A DNA stretch of 64,000 bases from contig JADJXI010000003.1 in the NCBI GenBank assembly GCA_016715905.1, forward strand, positions 682,001 through 746,000, written 5' to 3'. Shown here piece after piece: positions 26,801-35,900 of the stretch. The stretch's first letter is position 1, and each line of letters begins with the position of its first letter. The notes under the pieces are model-generated. The model searched no databases and was not told the origin of the DNA. It saw only the letters and a program-made list of their open reading frames with translations. Both the position numbers and the translations under genes were made by a program. This stretch comes from Sphingobacteriaceae bacterium (lineage in GTDB: Bacteria > Bacteroidota > Bacteroidia > B-17B0 > Aurantibacillaceae).

Positions 26801-28406
26801 TACACAAACTCCTCCAGCAACTTGTAGTTATACTTTCTTGGCACCTTCATTTACCGGAGTTGTGACTCCAAGTGTGATTTTAGGAAATAATAGTTCAACT
26901 ACTACAACTATTCCGGGAACCTGGACCATTATAGTACAAGATAATTCTAACTTTTGTCGTTCTATAATTTCAGTTCCTATAATACAAAATACGGTTGCTC
27001 CTCATGTGGCTGCAAGTATGGCTACCAATACCTTACTTTGCAGAACTCCAACAGTGTTGGCCACCGGAACAAGTACTACACCAAATACTATTGTAACTTG
27101 GAATGTTCCGTCAACGCCTCCAACTTTATCTACTCCTACAGTAGTAATTGGAGATCCGGCTAATGGGCCTAATACCAGTTCAACATCTTTAACCTACGCA
27201 AACTTTACGGTTGTTGCCACTAACACTTTAAATGCTTGTCAGTCCACTTCCGTAATAACTATTTATCAGAATTTTAAACCGCCAATTTCAAATCCAACGA
27301 TTTCGATTGCAACCCCTACAGCTATTTATTGTACTGTAGCAAATGCTCCGGTGGTTTTAACAACAGGTAATAGTACAACTACATCAGGAGGCGGGCCAAG
27401 TGCTTTTGTGGCTAACCCATGTTGGCAAGGGCCTTCACCGCAAACACCAACTTGCGGACCGTCATCATATAGTTGTTATGTTCCAGGGGTTTATACCTTA
27501 ACTATAGAAGATAATTATAATGGTTGTACAGATGAAGGAACTGTTACTGTTTTAGATAGATCACAACCTCCTGTAATTACAAATACTTTATCTAATGCAA
27601 TTTTAGATTGTGGTGGAAGTCAAGCCTCCCTTTCCGTAGCAATTACAGGAACTAATACCGGTGGCTTACGTTATTTATTAATTGAGTATCCAATCGGCGC
27701 TTCCTATTCGCCTTCTAATGCCGCATCTTATAATGTGAATCCGAGTTTAAGTGGTACATCTTCTAGTACAATCAATGTTTCATTGCCGGGATGGTATCAG
27801 GTTATTGTATCAAATACTTTAACAGGATGCAGAGCCTTAGCGTTTTTTGAAGTAACAACAGGCGGTTTAACAGCGAGTTTTACACCTGAACCTCAATCGG
27901 GATACGCGCCTTTAAATGTCAACTTTACCAATCAGTCAGCTAGTTCATCAGGAAGTTCAAGCATTACATCGGTATGGAGCTTCGGAAACGGAACGAGTCA
28001 AACTACTACATTAACTAATACCTCTGCAGTTTATAATGCACCGGGTTCTTATACAGTGATGTTATATACAACAAAAGGTTCATGTGTTGATTCAGCCTAT
28101 AGAGTTATCAAAGTGGAAATGCCATCAAAATTAGAAGTGCCAAATATTTTCACACCAAACGGTGATGGCAGCAACGATGTATTTTTCTTGAAGGTGGCAA
28201 ACATTGAAGAAGTAAGCGCCATTATACATGATCGTTGGGGTAATAAAGTTTACGAAACGTTAAGTAAAACCGGTAACATTGCCTGGGATGGTAAAAATTT
28301 CGGAGGTAAGGAATGTTCTGCCGGAGTTTATTTCTATATCATTAAAGGTAAAGGTTTCGATGGTAAAGAATATGAACAAAAAGGGAATGTAACTCTCATG
28401 AGATAA
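23859..28406 (+). CDS. giant type-B T9SS surface protein, copy 2 (same layout as copy 1)
   Basis: 1515 aa, the same length as copy 1 and colinear with it over its whole length. Signal peptide about 1-21; VENKGQ-type N-domain (IENKGQFD, NIDIEYTLPE); propeller-like region; Ig-like repeats; shared core (about 869-1239); PKD-like domain with a Ser-rich insertion (SSSGSSSIT); CHU_C sorting domain (VPNIFTPNGDGSNDVFFLKVAN, HDRWGN). Tandem duplication with copy 1 is clear. The N-domain has diverged more than the core. A strong terminator follows 15 bases after the stop. Confidence 0.88.
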   Translation: MKKNYIIALLIIFSAALNINAQFAKLSKDVFGTRVLIENKGQFDKKVNSLSPVKYGYETSGERIYFTDKGPIYKLIKRFIYSHEQMEKLEHGKYVPLKADEVYQVNVNWIGCNDNIQIIESEKQSHYFTYGSADLNSSTFKKITYKNVYNNIDIEYTLPEDKESGIKYNVILHPGANPADVRISYTGDVQKIVKSGNNIIIKTPLEDITETAPISYYQNKGKIASKFNLNQNVISFEFPEGYNSNETVVIDPWVFTMPTLTGNNVVYDIDYDGLGNTFVYGGMNFIKVAKYDPLGTLIWTFAGSVPGITWDSQGPGNFYTGNFIVHKLNGKTYLGQGFDFTGTRTIRLDAAGNYDNFVTVVVPEFRELWDMGFHCGTGNVYGLGGTTANGISAALINQNNGVQTTANFTGLGTWGQDVVSNAIDDLGNIFVIFASNGTPSANNALLRVNPGFNGNIWFQPSTYATFNEANNKNGYLGYGLASNGFNCLAVSGNYLYYYNGFDLAAYNKATGVKIGFTTIPGHIVKRFGGIAVDDCDNVYIGGDNNVLSYNFNGSTFSALPSIPLNAPSVQKHVYDIKLDKANKLLYVGGSGFAGTFSAVNSLTCGTANAFSLTLNCNGFNSGTAVASLTTAIANPSINYIWTNQAGTVAVTMGTTSTSNSVNLPNGTYTLNIQINAPCGPAYVNTINVNCCNAVNVTHTIVQAGCTNTVNSATVTATGGGTVVPIITWNPAPLTLSGNSLTATGLPIGTTTVVLDYGGGCTNTIGITALPAPPPITFTINNLTGTYTITCTNPVIDLQAVSNYTYGPLSYSWTSISFTAGTSSVSINAPNTITLTVTDPSTGCLLQQVVTIGINTVAPTNSVNPVSQAITCNSGAPVTFSGTVSNPTVNVQHDWYSPLNPLPGGVPIATSNNTISILSGALPPGVYTLVTTNLVNGCTSQKTVTITSLSAWPTFSLSSPTNFSVGCNPLHQTTISIINPVSTQTPPATCSYTFLAPSFTGVVTPSVILGNNSSTTTTIPGTWTIIVQDNSNFCRSIISVPIIQNTVAPHVAASMATNTLLCRTPTVLATGTSTTPNTIVTWNVPSTPPTLSTPTVVIGDPANGPNTSSTSLTYANFTVVATNTLNACQSTSVITIYQNFKPPISNPTISIATPTAIYCTVANAPVVLTTGNSTTTSGGGPSAFVANPCWQGPSPQTPTCGPSSYSCYVPGVYTLTIEDNYNGCTDEGTVTVLDRSQPPVITNTLSNAILDCGGSQASLSVAITGTNTGGLRYLLIEYPIGASYSPSNAASYNVNPSLSGTSSSTINVSLPGWYQVIVSNTLTGCRALAFFEVTTGGLTASFTPEPQSGYAPLNVNFTNQSASSSGSSSITSVWSFGNGTSQTTTLTNTSAVYNAPGSYTVMLYTTKGSCVDSAYRVIKVEMPSKLEVPNIFTPNGDGSNDVFFLKVANIEEVSAIIHDRWGNKVYETLSKTGNIAWDGKNFGGKECSAGVYFYIIKGKGFDGKEYEQKGNVTLMR
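26463..27575 (+). repeat. conserved core module, copy 2
   Basis: About 370 codons, from ITCNSGAPVTFSG to VLDRSQPPVI. The protein is nearly the same as copy 1 but many codons differ at silent positions, so the duplication is not recent. The boundaries are approximate. Confidence 0.85.
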
Positions 28407-28420
28407 AACTTTAAAAAATA

Positions 28421-28450
28421 AAGGCCCCTTCTTTGTAAGGGGCTTTTTTT
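28421..28450. terminator. bidirectional Rho-independent terminator
   Basis: Stem GCCCCTT (28424-28430) and AAGGGGC (28437-28443), loop CTTTGT, flanked by A residues on the left and T residues on the right. It can serve copy 2 (plus) and the convergent DdpX-like gene, whose stop is at 28449 (minus). Confidence 0.88.
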
Positions 28451-29240
28451 ATGGAATTAATTGAAAATGCGTTTCTGCAAATGCTTTCGAACATGAGTTA
28501 AAATGCCACCACTCACTGCTTATACTGGTAAATCCTGCACTTTTCATCACGTTTCTAAGCAAGTTTCTATTGGCAATTTGAGTTGAATCCAATTTCTTGT
28601 TATTCAAATAATATTGTTCTCTATAGGGTTCTGATATTTTTTCAAATGAGTCAAAAGATGAACCCATATCTAATAATTGATTATTCTCCGTGTTTATTAT
28701 GCTAATATCAACCGCACATCCGTAATTGTGCAAAGATTTTAAATAAGGAGGTGCAACAAATTTAAATTTAACCGATACTTCCATTTTTAAACTGTCCCAC
28801 ATCAATTTTTGAGCAAACCAAGGTCTGGACGCATCAAATATTACAAGTGATAATTGCGGATTAATCTTTTTTAAATAGTATTGCGCATTACACACCTTAA
28901 GAGCAACTTCACATGGGAAATATGCTTTTTCTAAATCGTCGTAAAGCGGGAAGTGTAAAAAATTGGCCGTGTCAGAATATTTCAGCTGAATACATATGGT
29001 GCTATCCAATGTGTTAACATCAATTAAGCCAAATTTAATAAATAGATTTTCGGTGTTTCCGGTAACTTTCTTTTCAATTACTTTTTCCGGAATATCCCGA
29101 ACAAATACAATTTTTTTTCGAATGATAGTTTTTTCTTTATCAGTTCTGTTGCATGAATAAAGCGAGAAGCAAATTATTAGTGTCATAACTTTAATAAAAT
29201 CGAATAAAATCAGCCGTATATATTTCCTATTTCTCCCCAA
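28449..29240 (-). CDS. D-alanyl-D-alanine dipeptidase (VanX/DdpX type), lipoprotein
   Basis: 263 aa from a TTG at 29240; an ATG at 29186 is the alternative. The N-terminus ends in a lipobox-like CFSLYSC, suggesting attachment to a membrane by lipid. The M15D dipeptidase motifs are intact: FDASRPWFAQ, the zinc motif SLHNYGCAVD (His and Asp ligands), and SSEWWHFN with catalytic Glu and third ligand His. It should hydrolyse D-Ala-D-Ala in the periplasm, fitting peptidoglycan recycling rather than glycopeptide resistance, since no VanA/VanH-like genes are near. A -7 element lies 20 bases upstream of the TTG. Confidence 0.85.
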   Translation of the reverse strand: MGRNRKYIRLILFDFIKVMTLIICFSLYSCNRTDKEKTIIRKKIVFVRDIPEKVIEKKVTGNTENLFIKFGLIDVNTLDSTICIQLKYSDTANFLHFPLYDDLEKAYFPCEVALKVCNAQYYLKKINPQLSLVIFDASRPWFAQKLMWDSLKMEVSVKFKFVAPPYLKSLHNYGCAVDISIINTENNQLLDMGSSFDSFEKISEPYREQYYLNNKKLDSTQIANRNLLRNVMKSAGFTSISSEWWHFNSCSKAFAETHFQLIP

Positions 29241-29259
29241 AAAGCGTTAATTTGTTTCA

Positions 29260-29267
29260 CAAATATA
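29260..29267 (-). promoter_or_regulatory. -7 element of the DdpX-like gene
   Basis: The minus strand reads TATATTTG, matching TAnnTTTG, 20 bases before the TTG at 29240. It lies in the 32-base divergent gap with the yajQ gene. Confidence 0.5.
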
Positions 29268-29272
29268 TTATA

Positions 29273-29761
29273 ATGCCGTCATTTGATATTGCAAGTAAAT
29301 TAGACGCCCAATTATTGGATAATGCGATTAATGTAGCCCGAAAAGATATTTTGAATCGTTGGGACTTCAGAGATTCTAAAAGTACCATTGATTTGAATAA
29401 AAAAGACATGCTCATAAATGTAACAACGGAAAATGATATGCGCTTAAATGCCATTTTAGATGCCATTCATTCCCGGATGATTAAACAAGGTTTAGACCCA
29501 AGAGGTTTGGATGAGAAGAAAGAGCATTATGCCAGCGGTATGTTTATTAAGAAAGACATTAAAGTAAGAGCCGGTATTGAAAAGGAAACATCAAAAAAAA
29601 TCTTAAAGGATATAAAGGATAGCAAACTGAAGGTTACTGCGCAAATTATGGATGATATTATTCGCGTAAGCAGTAAAAGTATAAATGATTTGCAGGCTGT
29701 AATCGGAATTTGCTCAAAGGGCGATTATGGTGTTCCATTACAATATATAAACATGAAATAA
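29273..29761 (+). CDS. YajQ-family nucleotide-binding protein
   Basis: 162 aa, the family length. Start at ATG 29273, since MPSFDIASKLD is the YajQ N-terminus. Other family stretches: RWDFRDSK, ILKDIKDSKLKVTAQI, and SKSINDLQAVI near the end. Some YajQ proteins bind cyclic di-GMP; others are described as RNA or nucleotide binding, so the ligand here is not certain. It is the first gene of an operon with the GHMP kinase, overlapping by one base (TAATG). Confidence 0.93.
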   Translation: MPSFDIASKLDAQLLDNAINVARKDILNRWDFRDSKSTIDLNKKDMLINVTTENDMRLNAILDAIHSRMIKQGLDPRGLDEKKEHYASGMFIKKDIKVRAGIEKETSKKILKDIKDSKLKVTAQIMDDIIRVSSKSINDLQAVIGICSKGDYGVPLQYINMK

Positions 29762-30795
29762 TGCAATCCTCAAAAATTATAAGAAGTAAAGCGCCATTTC
29801 GAATAGGGTTGGCCGGTGGAGGAACGGATGTTAGTCCGTATTCGGATGAGTATGGTGGAGCAATATTAAACGCAACTATTGATCTTTACGCTTTTACAAC
29901 ACTGGAACCTTTAGAAAAAAAGGGAATTGTATTTGATATAGCTAATAGTGGTTTGCATCACGAATGTGAAAGTGCTGAAGTGTTAAAAATGGCAGAGGGA
30001 TTCGAGTTATTTATCGGCGTTTACAATGCAATAGTAAAAAAGTTTAAAACAGGTCCCTTATCTTTTCGATTAACTTCAAATACGGAAGCGCCGCAAGGTT
30101 CTGGACTAGGAACATCTTCAACCATTGTAGTTTCTATTATTGGCGCATTTGTAGAATGGCTCAATCTACCATTAGGAAAATATGATATAGCCCATTTGGC
30201 TTATGAAATTGAACGTATAGATTTACAAATGGCCGGGGGTAAACAAGATCAGTATGCGGCCACTTTTGGGGGAATTAATTTTATAGAATTTTATGCAGAA
30301 GATAAAGTAATCGTAAATCCACTTCAGCTTAAAAACGAAGTGTTTCATGAGTTAGAGCATAATTTGCTTTTATTTTATACGCAAACACAGCGAAATAGCG
30401 CTGCGATTATTGATGAGCAAGTAAAAAATGTGAATGATAAAAAAGCAAAAAGTATAGAGGCTATGCATCATCTTAAACTACAAGCTGTACAAATGAAGGA
30501 TGCTTTGTTGAGGGGAGAGTTGGATAAAATTGGTGAAATTATGCAATACGGCTGGAAAAATAAAAAGCAAATGGCGCAAAGCATTTCCAATGATTTTATT
30601 GATAATATTTATGAAAAAGCTATTGCTCACGGGGCTAGTGGCGGAAAAATTTCCGGTGCAGGAGGGGGTGGATTTATGTTTTTTTACTGCCCTGCAGTAA
30701 GCAAAAATAGAGTGGCAAACGCTTTAACGGCGATGCGTGGTAGAGTTCAACCTTTTAATTTTACGCAACAAGGATTAATTACATGGAGCATATAA
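29761..30795 (+). CDS. GHMP sugar kinase, HddA-like (heptose 7-phosphate kinase)
   Basis: 344 aa. The start is the ATG overlapping the yajQ stop. The N-terminal RSKAPFRIGLAGGGTDVSPY is the signature of D-glycero-D-manno-heptose 7-phosphate kinases. The GHMP ATP loop is PQGSGLGTSSTIVVS, and the C-terminal motif GGKISGAGGGGFMFF is intact. In the known pathway this enzyme feeds activated heptose into surface glycans; no other heptose gene is in the window, so another sugar phosphate is possible. Its 3' end overlaps the rhomboid-like gene by 13 bases. Confidence 0.85.
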   Translation: MQSSKIIRSKAPFRIGLAGGGTDVSPYSDEYGGAILNATIDLYAFTTLEPLEKKGIVFDIANSGLHHECESAEVLKMAEGFELFIGVYNAIVKKFKTGPLSFRLTSNTEAPQGSGLGTSSTIVVSIIGAFVEWLNLPLGKYDIAHLAYEIERIDLQMAGGKQDQYAATFGGINFIEFYAEDKVIVNPLQLKNEVFHELEHNLLLFYTQTQRNSAAIIDEQVKNVNDKKAKSIEAMHHLKLQAVQMKDALLRGELDKIGEIMQYGWKNKKQMAQSISNDFIDNIYEKAIAHGASGGKISGAGGGGFMFFYCPAVSKNRVANALTAMRGRVQPFNFTQQGLITWSI

Positions 30796-31901
30796 ACAGT
30801 ACGGATGAAGATCAGCTTCATGAATCAAGTTCAAAAGCAAACGATACAACTGCTTTTACCATTCAAAATTTATTAACTCCTTCTAAAGGATATTATGCAA
30901 CTCCAATATTACTTTTTCTAAACGTTATAATTTTTGCAGTGATGGCTCTAAATAATGTGGATATTATCGAGCCTGAGAAAAAGGACTTAATTGATTGGGG
31001 CGCTAACTTCAGGCCTTTCACCTTAAATGAAGGATTATGGCGATTAGTAAGCAGTAGTTTTGTGCATAATGGCCTATTACAGTTTTTGTGCAATATGTTT
31101 GTATTGATAAGTTTCGGCAGAGTTTTAGAGCCTTTGTTAGGTACCGTAAGATTATTATACTTTTTTTTACTGCTAACTATTTTGTCTGCTGGCGCGAGTT
31201 TATGGTATTACACTTCATTTTTAAGCGTGGGAAATTCCGGAGCTTTATTTGGTATGTTAGGCATAATCATAACTGTTTATTTTGGACGTAATGAAACTAT
31301 AAGTCTTAAAAAAGAATTATGGATTGCCGTTGCTGTTTTAATCGGATTTTATGTTTTCTATTCAATTAAAGGATTGTCGGATAATGCAGCTAATTTTTCG
31401 GGTTTGGGAGGAGGATTAGTATTTGGTTCTTTTTTTGTTTTAAGCACTAAAAATTATTCATCAGCTAAATCTCTTTCCTATCAGTTTTTATCTATGCTGC
31501 TAGTTTTAGGATTTTTGATTTTTGTTTTTCAATCTATTCCTTCCGATTTGGGTAAGTATTTTTCAAAAATGGAAATTATCACCAAAGCAGAAACAGAGGC
31601 GCTTGAAGTATATAACTTGCCGCAAAATACCGATAACAATATCTATTTAAACGAAGTGCAAAAGGGAATGGAAAAATGGGTGCAGTGTGAACGTGTGATA
31701 GAAGAGTGCAATCAACTCAATATTACGGATAAATATAAATCAAAGAATAAATTAGTTGCTAAATACATCCAATTACGAAAAGAGTCATATGAGCTTATAT
31801 TAAGAGCACTGCAGGAAAATTCGAATAAATACAATAACGAAATACAACAATACAATGACCGGATATTACAGGCCATGAAAGAAATTGAAAATTTTAAATA
31901 A
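30783..31901 (+). CDS. rhomboid-family membrane protein lacking the catalytic His
   Basis: 372 aa. Six or seven membrane helices between residues 38 and 255 in rhomboid order. The serine motif GNSG (S152) is present. The catalytic His expected in the AHxGG-type motif is Asn204 (NAANFSGLGGG), and the loop-1 position equivalent to GlpG H150 is Gln100, while the paired Asn104 is kept. It is therefore probably a non-proteolytic rhomboid-like protein. The C-terminal 110 residues are a charged soluble region with likely coiled coil, unusual for short bacterial rhomboids. It sits in an operon between the sugar kinase and purC (3-base gap). Confidence 0.8.
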   Translation: MEHINSTDEDQLHESSSKANDTTAFTIQNLLTPSKGYYATPILLFLNVIIFAVMALNNVDIIEPEKKDLIDWGANFRPFTLNEGLWRLVSSSFVHNGLLQFLCNMFVLISFGRVLEPLLGTVRLLYFFLLLTILSAGASLWYYTSFLSVGNSGALFGMLGIIITVYFGRNETISLKKELWIAVAVLIGFYVFYSIKGLSDNAANFSGLGGGLVFGSFFVLSTKNYSSAKSLSYQFLSMLLVLGFLIFVFQSIPSDLGKYFSKMEIITKAETEALEVYNLPQNTDNNIYLNEVQKGMEKWVQCERVIEECNQLNITDKYKSKNKLVAKYIQLRKESYELILRALQENSNKYNNEIQQYNDRILQAMKEIENFK

Positions 31902-31904
31902 TCC

Positions 31905-32852
31905 ATGAAAACTACTAGTAAATCTGAATTCAACTTCCAAAATCAAACTGCTTTTTATAAGGGAAAAGTTCGCGATGTTTATACAATTTCCAATAAGTAT
32001 TTGGTGATGGTGGCCAGTAATCGAATTAGTGCATTTGATGTAGTGCTTCCTAAAGATATTCCATTTAAAGGCCAAGTATTAAATCAACTTGCCGCACACT
32101 TTTTAGACCTAACTAAAGATATTGTTCCTAATTGGTTAATTGCTTCGCCTTTCCCTAATATCAGTATCGGACATAAATGCGATCCTTTTAAAATAGAAAT
32201 GGTTGTAAGGGGTTACTTGGCCGGGCATGCAGCCAGAACTTATTTAAGTGGGAAACGCGAACTTTGTGGGGTAAGCTTACCGGAAGGATTAAAGGAGAAT
32301 GATAAATTGCCTCATCCTATCATTACGCCAAGCACCAAAGCTTCTGAAGGTCATGATGAAGATATCAGTAAAGAAGATATTATTAAAAACGGTTTGGTAA
32401 GTAAGTCGCATTATGAAGAATTGGAAAAAATAACACTTGCCTTATATGCAAGAGGACAAGAAATAGCTAATCAACAAGGTTTAATATTAGTGGATACCAA
32501 ATATGAATTTGGATTATACAATGATAAAATCATGTTAATGGATGAAATTCACACTCCCGATTCTTCGAGATACTTTTATCAGGAAGGATATGAAGATCGT
32601 CAAAAACAAGGTGCTGAACAAAAACAATTAAGTAAAGAGTTTGTCAGAAAATGGTTGATTGAAAATGGTTTTCAGGGAAAAGAAGGACAGTCTATTCCTG
32701 CAATGAAAGATCAATGGGTAAATGAAATCAGTGAACGTTATATCGAATTATTTGAAAAAGTAAGCGGAAAAAAGTTTATGCGCGAAAATACGGCTGTTGA
32801 TAATTCAAAAGTTGAACTTCAAATCAACTCATTAATAGCTAAATTACCCTAA
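31905..32852 (+). CDS. purC: phosphoribosylaminoimidazole-succinocarboxamide synthase (SAICAR synthase)
   Basis: 315 aa. PurC joins aspartate to CAIR with ATP in purine synthesis. Motifs: FYKGKVRDVY near the N-terminus, VASNRISAFDVVLP, the MVVRGYLAGHA block, and LMDEIHTPDSSRY. The length fits the longer bacterial/yeast-like form. It is the last gene of the yajQ-kinase-rhomboid operon. Confidence 0.97.
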   Translation: MKTTSKSEFNFQNQTAFYKGKVRDVYTISNKYLVMVASNRISAFDVVLPKDIPFKGQVLNQLAAHFLDLTKDIVPNWLIASPFPNISIGHKCDPFKIEMVVRGYLAGHAARTYLSGKRELCGVSLPEGLKENDKLPHPIITPSTKASEGHDEDISKEDIIKNGLVSKSHYEELEKITLALYARGQEIANQQGLILVDTKYEFGLYNDKIMLMDEIHTPDSSRYFYQEGYEDRQKQGAEQKQLSKEFVRKWLIENGFQGKEGQSIPAMKDQWVNEISERYIELFEKVSGKKFMRENTAVDNSKVELQINSLIAKLP

Positions 32853-32977
32853 TCTAAAATTCAGCACGTTTTTTTAGTTTTTTCTTTTTCCTTTATGCTT
32901 TTTTTTTGAGTTTTAAGGTAATTATTTTGAATATCCAATCTTAAATTCTTAAGTTTAAATTCAATAATTCTATACCT

Positions 32978-35900
32978 ATGAAAAGACTCTTCCTTTTAAG
33001 TCTGCTGATTTTTTCAGCTATTTTTTTGTCATTTGATGTTGTAAAAAACGATACGCTGTGGTTGAGGTATCCTTCCATTTCACCGGACGGATCTACTATT
33101 GTATTTACCTACAAAGGTGATATTTATAAAGTGTCTGCCGCAGGAGGAGAAGCAGTACCTTTAACTTTGAATGACGCGCATGATTATATGCCCGTTTGGT
33201 CACCCGATGGTAAAACAATTGCATTCTCTTCAGATCGTTTTGGTAATTTTGATGTTTTTACAATTCCAGCTGAAGGTGGAGAGGCAAATCGAATTACTTT
33301 TCATTCTTCAAGTGATTTTCCATCTTCATTTACTCCCGATGGAAAAGAAATAATTTTCAATTCTACACGTCTTGATCAAGCTGCATATATACAATTTCCT
33401 TATGCCGGTTTACCCGAATTATATAGTGTATCAGTAAATGGTGGCAGAGAAAAACAAATTTCTTCTATAGGCGCTATTGAATCGCATTTAAATAAAGCGG
33501 GCGATAAGTTAATTTTTCATGATGTAAAAGGATATGAAGATCCGTGGAGAAAACATCATACTTCTTCGGTAGCTAGAGATATTTGGATGTGGAATAAAAA
33601 ATCAAATGAATTTAATCAACTTACCAATTTTGCCGGTGAAGATCGTAATCCGCAATGGAGTGCAGATGAAAATTCAATTTATTACCTCAGTGAAAAAAGT
33701 GGTTCATTTAATGTTTGGAAAATGGAAGTTGCTAATCCGGCTCAAAACAAACAAATAAGCAGTTTTGATAAAAATCCGGTTCGTTTTCTTTCAATTGCCA
33801 ATAACGACTTATTGTGTTATTCTTATAATGGAGAATTATACACGCAAGCTGCAGGCGCAGAACCTAAAAAAGTATCTGTTACCATTCATAATGACGGACG
33901 AACAAATACGGCTAAAACCGAAGTGTTTACAAACGGCGCTACTGAGATGAATGTTTCTCCAAATGGAAAAGAAGTTGTTTTTGTGGTACGCGGAGAAGTT
34001 TTTGTTGCGGCGATTGAAGGGGGACTTACTAAACGTATTACAAACACGCCGGAGCAAGAACGAAGTGTTAGTTTTAGTCCTGATGGAAAAAGCATTTTAT
34101 ACGCATCCGAAAGAAATAATATTTGGGGCTTGTATCAAACTTCATTGGTTCGTAATGATGAGTTGTATTTTTTCAATTCCACATTACTTAATGAAGAAAC
34201 CATATTGGCAGGAACTACCGAAGCTTTTCAGCCGGCTTATTCTCCGGATGGAAAAGAAGTAGCCTTTATTGAAGATCGCACTTCCGTTAAAGTAATTAAT
34301 TTAAAATCGAAAACTATACGAACGATAATGCCGGGCGATAAAAGTTATTCTTATGCTGATGGTGATCAATCTTTTGAATGGTCGCCCGATGGAAAACATC
34401 TTTTAGTACAGTTTTTGCAGGATGGAAATTGGAGAAGTGAAATCGGTTTAGTAGATGCGGACGGTAAAAATGGTATAAAAGATTTGACGCAAAGCGGATT
34501 TGATAATGGGGATGGGCATTGGATGATGAATGGAAAGATGATGATGTGGTTTTCAAACAGACATGGAATGAAAAACATTGCTAGTCACGGTAATCAAAAT
34601 GATGCATATGGTTTGTTTTTAACAAAGGCTGCGTTTGATCAGTTTAAAATGAATAAAGAAGAATATGCTTTGTTTAAAGAGAAGGAAGAAAAAACTAAAA
34701 AGGAAGTAAAAACTCCTACCAATGATAAATCAAAGTCTAAAGGAAGTGATACTTCAAAAAAAGTAATTGAACCTGTAAAAATTGAGTGGGATGGTTTACA
34801 GGATAGAAAAGTGCGTTTAACTATTCATTCATCCAGCATGTCCGATGCCTTAGTTACTCCTGAAGGTGATAAAATTTATTATTTAACCCGCTTTGAGGGA
34901 GGATTTGACATTTGGTGTACCAAGTTTAAAGAACATGAAACAAAAATGTTTATTAAACTGGATTGTAAAGGTCCGGGGAAAATGATGTTCGATAAGGAAG
35001 CTAAGCATATTTTAATGGTTTGCGATGGAAAAATAATTAAAATAAAATTAGAGAACGCCGAAAAAAAGGAAGTTCCTTTTCACGCGGAAATGAATTTAAC
35101 ACTCGCGCTCGAAAGGGAATATATGTTTGAACATGCCTGGCGCCAGGTTGTAAAAAAGTTTTATGTGAGTGATTTGCAAAAAACAGATTGGAATTATTAC
35201 AAACAAAATTACAGCAGGTTTTTACCATACATCAATAACAATTACGATTTTGCCGAATTGCTGAGCGAAATGCTTGGCGAATTAAATGCCTCACATACAG
35301 GATGCAGATATAAAGCGCCGCACCATAATCCGGATGAAACAGCGTATTTAGGCGCGTTTTTTGATGAGCAGTATGAAGGTAACGGTTTACTGATTTCCGA
35401 AATTATTGAAAAAGGTCCACTGGATGCAGATGGCTTACAAATTAAACCCGGACAAATAATTGAAAAGATTAACGGAGTGGAAATTACGCCGCAAAGCAAC
35501 TACTATAAAATTTTAAATCGGGTTTCAGGTAAAAACACCTTGATTTCTATTTACGATAAAGCAGCTAATAAGCGATGGGATGTAATTATAAAGCCAATTC
35601 CATTGGCACAGCTTTATCCTTTATTATATCATAGATGGATAAAAAGAATGCAGGATCTTACTGAAAAATTATCAGGCGGTGAATTAGGATACATGCATGT
35701 TAAAGGCATGGATGACGAAAGTTTTAGAGAGTTTTACGATCAGGTAATGGGTAAATACGTAAACAAAAAAGCATTAATTGTAGATACTCGATTTAATGGT
35801 GGTGGTTGGTTGCACGATGATTTGGCTACTTTCTTATCAGGAAAAAAATACATTGAATTCGTTCCTAAAGAAAGAAAAATTGGAGTAGAGCCAGGTAAAA

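Noticed and set aside
28449..29240. Glycopeptide (vancomycin) resistance gene vanX
   Set aside because: Only the dipeptidase is present; no ligase, dehydrogenase or VanRS pair. DdpX-type peptidoglycan turnover fits better.
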